This document shows, piece by piece, positions 20,165 to 27,336 of a stretch of 64,000 bases of DNA (positions are counted from its first letter, which is position 1; every line of letters begins with the position of its first letter). The DNA comes from Paractinoplanes ferrugineus (lineage in GTDB: Bacteria > Actinomycetota > Actinomycetes > Mycobacteriales > Micromonosporaceae). The stretch spans positions 1 to 64,000 of the forward strand of contig NZ_BOMM01000069.1 of the NCBI RefSeq assembly GCF_016862195.1, given 5' to 3'. The translations under genes were made by a program, and so were the position numbers. The notes beneath the pieces are model-generated. The model worked only from the letters and a program-made list of their open reading frames with translations, searched no databases and had not been told where the DNA came from.

Positions 20165-20859
20165 TCCTCGTCGAACAGGCCCGTGTCGTGCGGCAGGGCG
20201 CCGATCGCCGCCTGCAGCCGATGATGATGCTCGGCGAAGACGGCGGTCAGCGCCGCCGCGTCGCGCGCCCGGAACGCGGCCAGCATGCCGGCGTGATCGG
20301 CGTGCAGCAGCGCCCGGTCGGCGCTGTCCAGATGGGTCATCGGCTGCAGCGGCTCGGTCATGTTCCAGGCCGTGTCGAGCATGTGCAGGAGCCGCCGCAT
20401 CCGGCACGGGCGCAACAGCGCCAGGTGGAAGCGGCGGCTCTCCCGGTGGTAGAGCCGCCCGTCGAAGGCGACCACGGCCGCGTCGAGCGCCCCGTGCGCG
20501 GCCAGCGCCTGCCGGTCGTCGTCCTCGGTGGCCAGCTCGACCGCGGCCCGCAACGCCGCCGTCTCCAGAGCCTCCCGCACCAGGTAGATCTCGGTGAACT
20601 CGCCGGCGGTCATGGTCGCCACCCGGTAGCCGCCGTTCGGCCTGTGGTCGACCAGCCCCTCCCCGATGAGCGTCATCAACGCCTCGCGCACCGGGATGCG
20701 ACTCACCCCGAACGCGGCCGCGACCGCGTCGACCGGGATCGCCGACCCCGGCGGCACCTCCCCGTCGAGGATGATGCCGCGCAACTCGCCGAGGACCCCG
20801 CCGAGCGGCCTCCCGCCCAGCCGCGAGATCAATATCGACCGGCGGCGCGGACCCTGCAT
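20161..20859 (-). CDS. GntR-family (FCD) transcription regulator
   Basis: The 232-residue protein has an N-terminal winged helix (residues 18-85, with VSRIPVREALMTLIGEGLV) and a C-terminal all-helical FCD ligand domain with metal-type His residues (HESRRFH and HADHAG). FCD regulators usually repress catabolic and uptake genes until bound by a small acid. It is the only classical regulator near the NCS1 permease and racemase genes, so it is the best candidate to control them. The ATG lies 6 nt after TAGGGT, so its own mRNA looks leaderless. Confidence 0.9.
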   Translation of the reverse strand: MQGPRRRSILISRLGGRPLGGVLGELRGIILDGEVPPGSAIPVDAVAAAFGVSRIPVREALMTLIGEGLVDHRPNGGYRVATMTAGEFTEIYLVREALETAALRAAVELATEDDDRQALAAHGALDAAVVAFDGRLYHRESRRFHLALLRPCRMRRLLHMLDTAWNMTEPLQPMTHLDSADRALLHADHAGMLAAFRARDAAALTAVFAEHHHRLQAAIGALPHDTGLFDED

Positions 20860-20865
20860 GCCGAG

Positions 20866-20871
20866 ACCCTA
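20866..20871 (-). promoter_or_regulatory. -10 element for leaderless gntR mRNA (TAGGGT)
   Basis: TAGGGT on the minus strand ends 6 nt before the ATG at 20859. Confidence 0.5.
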
Positions 20872-20941
20872 GAACCCCCGCGTTACAGGGCCGCTACGAC
20901 GACCACCTGACTGTGTGTCCCGCATCACTCCCCGATCCGAC

Positions 20942-20947
20942 TAGGCT
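20942..20947 (+). promoter_or_regulatory. -10 element for leaderless clpP-like mRNA (TAGGCT)
   Basis: TAGGCT ends 7 nt before GTG 20955. The same hexamer and spacing precede the isomerase-family gene at 13004. This decides the start codon of the ClpP-like gene. Confidence 0.5.
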
Positions 20948-20954
20948 CGGCGTG

Positions 20955-21560
20955 GTGAACATGCGACACGATCCGCACTGGGGCCAGCCCACGCCACCGG
21001 TCCCGCCCGGCACGGCCGGCATGCCCGGATGGCTCGAGGAACGCCTCTTCGACCAGCGGATCGTCATGATTCGCGGCCAGCTCACCCCCGAGGCCGCCAC
21101 CAGCATCTCGGCCGCCCTGCTCACCCTGGACGCGGCCGGGCCCGCCCCGGTGCAGCTGCACGTGGCCAGCGACGGCGGCGAGCTGAGCGCTGCCCTCACC
21201 GTGATCGACGTGCTCGACACCATGAACGCGCCGGTGCACGCCCTCGTCACGTCGCAGGCGTCGGGCGCCGTGGTGGCGGTGCTCGCGGCGGCCGGCCGGC
21301 GCTCCGCCTACCGGCACGCCCGGTTCAAGCTGTCCGAGCCGCGCGCGGCCGGCGTGACCGGCACCGCCGACGAGGTGACCCGGGCCGCCGGCCAGCACCT
21401 GCGCGAGCTCGAGGAGATCGTGCTGCGCCTGGCCGAGGTGACCGGCCAGTCCCGCAGCCGGATCGAGGACGACCTGTCGGCGGGACGCGTGCTCAGCGCC
21501 GAGGAGGCGGTCGCCTACGGCCTGCTCGACGAGATCATGAAAAACGGCTCCCGGGGCTGA
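20955..21560 (+). CDS. ClpP-like protein with incomplete catalytic triad
   Basis: The 201-residue protein follows the ClpP fold: the oxyanion segment ASDGGEL (residues 71-77) replaces NSPGGSV, TSQASGA carries a Ser at the catalytic position (Ser103), and the tail RVLSAEEAVAYGLLDEI is ClpP-like. The catalytic His segment (MIHQP in E. coli) reads KLSEP, with Ser127 in place of His. The Asp of DRFLSA is Gly177. The protein is therefore probably not a working peptidase by the usual mechanism. It could be a structural partner or a diverged membrane-independent SDH-type protein. It stands alone, without clpX or clpC. I chose GTG 20955 over GTG 20913 because of the -10 spacing. Confidence 0.75.
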   Translation: MNMRHDPHWGQPTPPVPPGTAGMPGWLEERLFDQRIVMIRGQLTPEAATSISAALLTLDAAGPAPVQLHVASDGGELSAALTVIDVLDTMNAPVHALVTSQASGAVVAVLAAAGRRSAYRHARFKLSEPRAAGVTGTADEVTRAAGQHLRELEEIVLRLAEVTGQSRSRIEDDLSAGRVLSAEEAVAYGLLDEIMKNGSRG

Positions 21561-21574
21561 CCCCGGGAGCCGTT
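21543..21574. terminator. Bidirectional terminator between the clpP-like and L11-like genes
   Basis: A perfect 14-bp stem pairs 21543-21556 with 21561-21574 around a 4-nt loop. The loop contains most of the clpP-like stop codon. On the minus strand the stem runs into TTTTT, so it is a good intrinsic terminator for the L11 paralogue. Confidence 0.85.
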
Positions 21575-21588
21575 CGACAAGCCAGGTG

Positions 21589-22014
21589 TTACTGCGCGAC
21601 CTTGACACCCATCGAACGGGCGGTGCCGGCGACGATCTGCATCGCCGCGTCGACGTCGTTCGCGTTGAGGTCGGGGAGCTTGCGCTCGGCGATCTCCTTG
21701 ATCTGGGTGGCGCTCAGCGTGCCGACCGTCTGGGTCAGCGGGTTGGAAGCGCCCGACTGGATGCCCAGAGCCTTGCGGATCAGGAAGCTGGTCGGCGGCG
21801 TCTTGTAGGCCAGCGTGTGGCTGCGGTCCTCGTAGACGGACACGACGACCGGGATGATCTCGCCCCGGTTCTTCGAGGTGGCCTCGTCGTACTCCACCTT
21901 CACGGCACGCATGTTGGCCCCGGTCGGACCGAGCATCTTGCCGAGGTCGACCATCGCGGCGTTACCCGCCTCAAGCGCGAGGGTTACCTCATGGGTCTTT
22001 TTCTTGGGCGGCAT
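21589..22014 (-). CDS. Ribosomal protein L11 paralogue, divergent N-terminal domain
   Basis: The 141-residue protein is L11-like over its length. The C-terminal RNA-binding domain is well conserved (KTPPTSFLIRKALGIQSG, then GTARSMGV). The N-terminal domain is diverged and one residue shorter: the Pro-Pro-Val-Gly-Pro segment of L11, which binds thiostrepton-type antibiotics and elongation-factor partners, reads VDLGK at residues 22-26. It is alone, without rplA, nusG or secE, so it is unlikely to be the main L11. It may be a specialised ribosome subunit or a resistance variant. AAGGAG precedes the ATG and it has its own promoter. Confidence 0.85.
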   Translation of the reverse strand: MPPKKKTHEVTLALEAGNAAMVDLGKMLGPTGANMRAVKVEYDEATSKNRGEIIPVVVSVYEDRSHTLAYKTPPTSFLIRKALGIQSGASNPLTQTVGTLSATQIKEIAERKLPDLNANDVDAAMQIVAGTARSMGVKVAQ

Positions 22015-22091
22015 TGCGTAGGGCTCCTTAGGGTGAGCTGCACAAGCCGATCGCAGCTCGCCAGCATCATCAACACACGACTAACCCGGGG

Positions 22092-22121
22092 ATTCTAATA
22101 CAGCCCCCGGGAGCACGCCAA
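22092..22121 (-). promoter_or_regulatory. Promoter of the L11 paralogue
   Basis: On the minus strand TTGGCG (22116-22121), an 18-nt spacer and TAGAAT (22092-22097) form a sigma-70-type promoter about 70 nt upstream of the ATG. Confidence 0.55.
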
Positions 22122-22138
22122 AAGTGTAACGCCCGGGC

Positions 22139-22918
22139 TCAGTACTTATCGCACTGGCACCGCGTCATCAGCGACCGGACCGCCGCGACGTATTCCGGAT
22201 TGGGAAGTTCCTTGCCCGACGCCGCCGCCTCGATCCCGCCCTGGCCCGCGTTGTAGCCGGAGATCACGACGTTGAGCAGGCACCACGACGAGTGGGTCTT
22301 GCACTTGGCCGCACTCAGGTTGTAGCTCCCGCCGAAGTAGCGGTCCCCCACCCACTTCGTCATCCACGCCAGGTAGTTGGCCCCCGCGTCCGCGTTGTCC
22401 TGGTATCTCGACGCGTCGTAGGTGAGCCCGAAACGCCCGTTGATCATGTCGACCGTGTTCGGCATGACCTGCATGACCCCGGCGCCGCCGTCACAGTTGT
22501 GGATGTTCGACTGCCAGCCGCTCTCCTGCCACGCCACCGCCTTGACGAGGGGGTAGTTGAGCTTGAGCTGGGGCGCCTCGGTGCGCCAGTAGACCCGCCC
22601 CGAGGCCGCCTTCAGCGCCGCCTTCACCTTGCTCTTCGACACCGCTTTGGTCTTGTCGTAGTGCGCGCACTCCGGTAGCTGGCTCCAGAAAGCGGGCTGG
22701 GTCGGCTCGGCACTCTTCGGCTTCTTGGCCGGCGGAGCGGGCGCGGACGTCGTGGGCTCGGCCGACGGCGACTCGGTGACCAGGTCGAACGTCGGCTCCG
22801 CCGAGGGCGGCGCGGCGACCGCGACCGGTTTGTCGGAGTTGTCACGACCGGTCAGCCCGCAGCCACCGGCCACGATCAGCGCCACGACCGCCGCCAGAAC
22901 CTTCAACCGATGAGCCAT
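22139..22918 (-). CDS. Lytic transglycosylase-like (SLT) lipoprotein
   Basis: The 259-residue protein has a signal peptide with lipobox VAGGC (Cys near residue 20), a Pro/Ser/Thr-rich linker to about residue 85, and a lysozyme-like SLT domain. This shows the catalytic Glu in WQESGW, then AGVMQVMPNT and SGYNAGQGGI. It should cleave peptidoglycan glycan strands at the outer face of the membrane. The ATG at 22918 is preceded by a GGGGGAGGGG tract. It is divergent from typA over 148 bp. Confidence 0.9.
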   Translation of the reverse strand: MAHRLKVLAAVVALIVAGGCGLTGRDNSDKPVAVAAPPSAEPTFDLVTESPSAEPTTSAPAPPAKKPKSAEPTQPAFWSQLPECAHYDKTKAVSKSKVKAALKAASGRVYWRTEAPQLKLNYPLVKAVAWQESGWQSNIHNCDGGAGVMQVMPNTVDMINGRFGLTYDASRYQDNADAGANYLAWMTKWVGDRYFGGSYNLSAAKCKTHSSWCLLNVVISGYNAGQGGIEAAASGKELPNPEYVAAVRSLMTRCQCDKY

Positions 22919-23066
22919 CGACGAAACCCCTCCCCCTGAGCTGTCGAGCGGGAACGCTAACAGTTGACGCCCGGCAGCCGCTGCCCCGGCAAGCGGACAA
23001 AAAAGACGAGATCCCCGGTCACACCCCGGACCCGGTCCAGCAACCAAGACCGGTGACAATAGGTGT

Positions 23067-24932
23067 ATGCAGACCCGCACCGACCTACGCAACGTCGCCA
23101 TCATCGCTCACGTCGACCATGGCAAAACCACACTGGTCGACGCCATGCTGCGCCAGGGGAGCCAGTCCCACGCGCGGGGCGAGATGGCCGACCGCGCCAT
23201 GGACTCCATGGACCTGGAGCGGGAAAAGGGCATCACCATTCTCGCCAAGAACACGGCGATCAGCTACCAGCCCGCCGAAGGCGACCCGGTCACCATCAAC
23301 ATCATCGACACGCCCGGCCACGCCGACTTCGGTGGTGAGGTCGAGCGCGGCCTCACCATGGTCGACGGCGTCGCCCTGCTGGTCGACGCCTCCGAGGGCC
23401 CGCTGCCGCAGACCCGGTTCGTGCTCCGCAAGGCGCTCGCCGCCAAACTCCCGATCATCCTGATCATCAACAAGGTCGACCGGCCGGACGCCCGGATCAA
23501 GGAGGTCGTCGACGAGACCTACGAGCTCTTCCTCGACCTCGACGCCGACGAGCACCAGATCGAGTTCCCGATCGTCTACGCCTGTGCCCGCGACGGCATC
23601 GCCTCCCTGACCCAGCCCAAGGACGGCACCGTCCCCGAGGACAGCACCGACCTCGAGGTGCTGTTCAACACCATCCTCGAGACCATCCCGGCGCCGACCT
23701 ACACCGAGGGCGCGCCGTTGCAGGCGCACGTCGTCAACCTCGACTCGTCGAACTTCCTCGGCCGGCTCGCGCTGTGCCGGGTCCACGAGGGCACCATCCG
23801 CAAGGGCCAGACCGTGGCCTGGTGCAAGACCGACGGCACGATCAGCAACGTCCGGATCTCCGAACTGCTGATCACCGAGGGCCTCGACCGCAAGCCGGCC
23901 GAGAGCGCCGGCCCCGGCGACATCATGGCCATCGCGGGAATCGCCGACATCATGATCGGCGAGACCCTCGCCGACGCGGAGAACCCGATCCCGCTGCCGC
24001 TGATCACCGTCGACGAGCCGGCCATCTCGATGGTCCTCGGCACCAACACCTCGCCGCTGGTCGGCAAGGTCAAGGGGGCCAAGGTCACGGCCCGGATGGT
24101 CAAGGACCGTCTCGACCGCGAGCTCATCGGTAACGTCTCGCTGCGGGTCCTGCCGACCGAGCGCCCCGACGCCTGGGAGGTGCAGGGCCGAGGTGAACTC
24201 GCCCTGGCCATCCTGGTCGAGCAGATGCGCCGCGAGTCCTACGAGCTCACCGTCGGCAAGCCCCAGGTGGTCACCAAGACCATCGACGGCAAGGTCCACG
24301 AGCCGGTCGAGCGACTGACCATCGACGCCCCCGACGAATACATGGGCGCCATCACCACCCTGCTGTCCACCCGCAAGGGCCGGATGGAGGAGCTGATCAA
24401 CCACGGCACCGGCTGGCTGCGGATGGAATGGCTGGTCCCGGCGCGCGGCCTGATCGGCTTCCGCACCGAGTTCCTCACCGAGACCCGCGGCACCGGCATC
24501 ATGCACCACCTGTTCGAGGACTACGAGCCGTGGTTCGGCGAGCTACGCACCCGTAACAACGGCTCTCTCGTGGCCGACCGAGCCGGGGTGGTCACCCCGT
24601 TCGCGATGATCAACATCCAGGAACGCGGTCAGCTGTTCGTCGAGGCGACCACCGAGGTCTACGAAGGCATGATCGTCGGCGAGAACTCTCGCGAGGACGA
24701 CATGGACGTCAACATCACCAAGGAGAAGAAGCTCACCAACATGCGCGCGGCGAGCGCCGACAACACCGAGAAGGTGATCCCGCCGCGCAAGCTGTCCCTG
24801 GAGCAGGCCCTCGAATTCTGCCGCGAGGACGAGTGCGTCGAGGTCACCCCGGCCGCCGTCCGCATCCGCAAGGTCATCCTCGACCAGCAGACCCGCGGCC
24901 GCCAGGCGGCACGTCGCAAACACCAGCAGTAA
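23067..24932 (+). CDS. typA: TypA/BipA translational GTPase
   Basis: The 621-residue protein has G1 AHVDHGKTT (residues 14-22), G3 DTPGHADF, G4 NKVD, domain 2, domains III and V of EF-G type, and the BipA-specific C-terminal domain. BipA/TypA binds the ribosome like EF-G and is linked to stress and low-temperature growth and 50S assembly. The ATG is preceded by GACAAT and 6 nt with no proper Shine-Dalgarno sequence, so this transcript too may be leaderless. Confidence 0.96.
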   Translation: MQTRTDLRNVAIIAHVDHGKTTLVDAMLRQGSQSHARGEMADRAMDSMDLEREKGITILAKNTAISYQPAEGDPVTINIIDTPGHADFGGEVERGLTMVDGVALLVDASEGPLPQTRFVLRKALAAKLPIILIINKVDRPDARIKEVVDETYELFLDLDADEHQIEFPIVYACARDGIASLTQPKDGTVPEDSTDLEVLFNTILETIPAPTYTEGAPLQAHVVNLDSSNFLGRLALCRVHEGTIRKGQTVAWCKTDGTISNVRISELLITEGLDRKPAESAGPGDIMAIAGIADIMIGETLADAENPIPLPLITVDEPAISMVLGTNTSPLVGKVKGAKVTARMVKDRLDRELIGNVSLRVLPTERPDAWEVQGRGELALAILVEQMRRESYELTVGKPQVVTKTIDGKVHEPVERLTIDAPDEYMGAITTLLSTRKGRMEELINHGTGWLRMEWLVPARGLIGFRTEFLTETRGTGIMHHLFEDYEPWFGELRTRNNGSLVADRAGVVTPFAMINIQERGQLFVEATTEVYEGMIVGENSREDDMDVNITKEKKLTNMRAASADNTEKVIPPRKLSLEQALEFCREDECVEVTPAAVRIRKVILDQQTRGRQAARRKHQQ

Positions 24933-24951
24933 GAACCGGACAGATACGCCC

Positions 24952-24988
24952 GGCGGGGTTCCCGACCGCACCAGCGCGGAACCCCGCC
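24952..24988 (+). terminator. First hairpin downstream of typA
   Basis: GGCGGGGTTCC at 24952-24962 pairs with GGAACCCCGCC at 24978-24988 (11 bp, 15-nt loop). No T-run follows. Confidence 0.7.
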
Positions 24989-25010
24989 TCCGGCGGCTGC
25001 CGCCCGCAAT

Positions 25011-25050
25011 CAGCCCGATGGGCCCGGCTTCTGCCGCGCCCATCGGGCTG
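25011..25050. terminator. Second hairpin between typA and terC
   Basis: CAGCCCGATGGGC at 25011-25023 pairs perfectly with GCCCATCGGGCTG at 25038-25050 (13 bp, 14-nt loop), followed by TGCGTTTCTC. It lies between convergent typA and terC and can serve both. Confidence 0.75.
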
Positions 25051-25183
25051 TGCGTTTCTCAAGACCTTTCCCCGACCGCGTTCGGGGTCTCCGCCGGCCT
25101 TGCGCGCCCCATCCGGCTGGCATCCCGGCCCGGTGTGGTTCGCGGCTCTCGTTCGGCTTGCGGCTTTCGCGTGGTTTGCGACG

Positions 25184-26188
25184 CTACGGATGCTGGGCCG
25201 GCTGCGGGTCCCGCTTCTTGTCGCGAGCCGACTTGGCCAGGCTGGCGACCGTGGCGATGCCCAGCGTGCCGATGATCACGAGCAGGGACAGCCAGATCGG
25301 GATCTCCGGCGCCCAGTGGACGCCGTCGCCGCCGTTGATGAACGACAGGCTGTTGGTGTGCAGCGCCTCGAGGAACAGCTTCACGCCGATGAACGCGAGC
25401 ACGGCGGCCAGTCCGTAGTTGAGGTAGACGAGGCGTTCCAGCAGGCCGCCCAGCAGGAAGTAGAGCTGCCGCAGGCCCATCAGGGCGAAGATGTTCGCCG
25501 TGAAGACCAGGTAGGGCTCCTTGGTGATGCCGAAGATCGCCGGGATGGAGTCCAGCGCGAACAGCAGGTCCGTGGTGCCGATCGCGATCGTGACGATCAG
25601 CAGGGGCGTGAACAGCCGCTTCCCGGTCTGCGTCAGCACCGTCATGCGCCCGTCACCGAACGACGAAGACACCGGCAGCAGCTTCTTCGACCACCGGATG
25701 AGGATGTTCTCCTTGAAGTCGTCCTCGTCGTTCTGGCCCTCCTTCAGCAGGTTGATCGCCGTGTAGACGAGGAACGCGCCGAAGATGTAGAAGACCCACG
25801 AGAACTGGGAGATCAGGGCGGCACCGGCGGCGATGAACAGGCCGCGCATGAGCAGCGCCAGCACGATGCCGATGAGCAGCACCTTCTGCTGGAACTGCCG
25901 GGGCACGGCGAACCGCCCCATGATGATGACGAAGACGAAGAGGTTGTCGACGCTCAACGAGTATTCGGTCAGCCAGCCGGTGTAGAACTCGCCGGCGTAC
26001 CGTCCGCCCGCGGTGATCCAGACACCCACACCGAACGCGACCGCGAGCCCGACGTACAGGGCGACCCACCGGCTGGATTCCTTCACCGAGGGCTCGTGCG
26101 GTCGCCGGCCGATGATCAGAAGATCGACGGCGAGAACGGCGACGAGGGCGACGAGTGTGGCAATCCACACCCAAGCAGACACAGACAA
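25184..26188 (-). CDS. TerC/Alx-family membrane protein (metal efflux-type)
   Basis: The 334-residue protein has about nine membrane helices with the family's charged membrane motifs SVDNLFVF and ALDSIPAIFGIT. TerC/Alx proteins export Mn2+ or metalate exported enzymes. I chose the TTG start at 26188 because GGAGG lies exactly 6 nt before it; GTG 26182 is an alternative, while the longer open frame upstream overlaps a conserved RNA leader. That leader has the sequence marks of the manganese (yybP-ykoY) riboswitch, which agrees with an Mn2+ role. Confidence 0.92.
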   Translation of the reverse strand: MSVSAWVWIATLVALVAVLAVDLLIIGRRPHEPSVKESSRWVALYVGLAVAFGVGVWITAGGRYAGEFYTGWLTEYSLSVDNLFVFVIIMGRFAVPRQFQQKVLLIGIVLALLMRGLFIAAGAALISQFSWVFYIFGAFLVYTAINLLKEGQNDEDDFKENILIRWSKKLLPVSSSFGDGRMTVLTQTGKRLFTPLLIVTIAIGTTDLLFALDSIPAIFGITKEPYLVFTANIFALMGLRQLYFLLGGLLERLVYLNYGLAAVLAFIGVKLFLEALHTNSLSFINGGDGVHWAPEIPIWLSLLVIIGTLGIATVASLAKSARDKKRDPQPAQHP

Positions 26189-26219
26189 CGCGGACCTCCG
26201 GCAGACACGATCAGGCGCT

Positions 26220-26400
26220 GCGGCCACCCGGGATCGAGTGAGCGCAGCGACGTGCACTGTCGGAGGTCTCTTCCGCCGCTTGTGGCGACCACCGGCCCCG
26301 GGCCGAACCCGCCGAGGCGGGGCCTTCCGTGCTGACGAGACCGATGCGAGGGAATACTCCCCTCCTACGGCAGCCATTCTGTCTCATGACGGGACCGAAC
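26220..26400 (-). promoter_or_regulatory. yybP-ykoY-type (Mn2+) riboswitch leader of terC
   Basis: On the minus strand the leader contains GGGGAGTA (at about 26354-26361) followed about 20 nt later by CGTCAGCACGG (26327-26337). These correspond to the two conserved loops of the yybP-ykoY riboswitch (GGGGAGUA and CGUCARCA) that build the Mn2+ site. GC-rich stems sit between and after them. This RNA class typically precedes terC/alx genes. Boundaries are approximate. Confidence 0.62.
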
Positions 26401-26934
26401 GGCAGGGCGCCCCGGCAAACCGTGTTCGGTCTCTCCCCCGAACCGCCCGTACCGGACACGTCCATGGGCCAAGCGTAACGCCTGCCGGTCGACACATGGC
26501 TATACAGCAAGGGTTGTTAAGCCTGATCAGCCTGTGACCAGACGTGCCACTTCCACGGCTTCCTAGGAGGCTAGCCCAGCCCCCTCAGCCTCCGGCGCGC
26601 CGGCTCTGGTCCGGGGCATGACCTTACAAACAGCGAGCCTGCGGACACGTTGAGCGCTCTCGGCTTCGAGTCGTCCTCGTCGCTGACGACGCTCCCCTCC
26701 TGCCGCGGCGAGCCGTTCTCCGCCCACCCAGGGCCAGCAAAGTGGGCCCCAGCGGGTCCGCTATGCGACACCGAAGAAGCAACTCGACCGCCCGGGAATG
26801 CCGCCACCGCCCTGCCATCCGACCAGACCAGCCCGATCAAGCTGCCCAGCAACGCCGAGCCGCGGCTCACCCCATGACCGAAGCGGCCACCCGTCTCATC
26901 CGGGCCGACCCGGGCCGACCCAAGCCGATCAACG

Positions 26935-26982
26935 CCGCCGAGCCGCCGAGCCGCCGAGCCGCCGAGCCGCCGAGCCGCCGAG
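26935..26982. repeat. Six exact 8-bp repeats (CCGCCGAG)
   Basis: CCGCCGAG is repeated six times without a break at 26935-26982, continuing into CCGATTGT. It is a simple-sequence tract that could slip. Confidence 0.9.
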
Positions 26983-27164
26983 CCGATTGTCGGAAAACAA
27001 CCGAGCGCGGCGTTGGCGCGGGCGTTGACCCGGCCGGCCCTAACCGATCACTACCGCAGGCCGCCGCCCAGCCGCTCGGCACCGTCAAAAGCTGCCCAGC
27101 TCGACCCCCACCCCCTCACCCGGGCCGTAGCTGGACCGGCCGGCCGGCTGGGTGGAGGGGCAAG

Positions 27165-27245
27165 GGCTGATTGGGGGCCAAGCCGGGTGGGGGGCCAAGC
27201 CGGGTAGGGGCGAGCCGGGTAGGGGCGAGCCGGGTAGGGGCGAGC
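27165..27245. repeat. 15-bp minisatellite (AGCCGGGTAGGGGCG)
   Basis: Three exact units lie at 27198-27212, 27213-27227 and 27228-27242. They are preceded by related AAGCCGGGTGGGG units from about 27165. It lies about 90 bp downstream of the uvrB stop. Confidence 0.88.
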
Positions 27246-27336
27246 CCCTGTCGGGCCGGCGGGAGCCCGCCCGACGGGAGCCCCGGCGGAGTCCACCCGG
27301 CGGCCGGGTGGGGCCGGCGCGCGAGGTTGCGGACCG

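Larger units (their letters stand above)
26412..27336. other. Gene-free, repeat-rich intergenic region
   Basis: Between the terC leader and the uvrB stop I find no frame with a ribosome-binding site and family-like sequence. The open frames are Pro/Arg/Ala-rich and traverse tandem repeats. The right part contains an 8-bp and a 15-bp minisatellite. A TACGCT hexamer on the minus strand at 26472-26477 could be the -10 of the terC leader. Confidence 0.6.

Noticed and set aside
26600..27170. Small proteins of 64-142 codons in the repeat-rich gap
   Set aside because: The frames are made by the CCGCCGAG and 15-bp repeats and lack ribosome-binding sites and family features.
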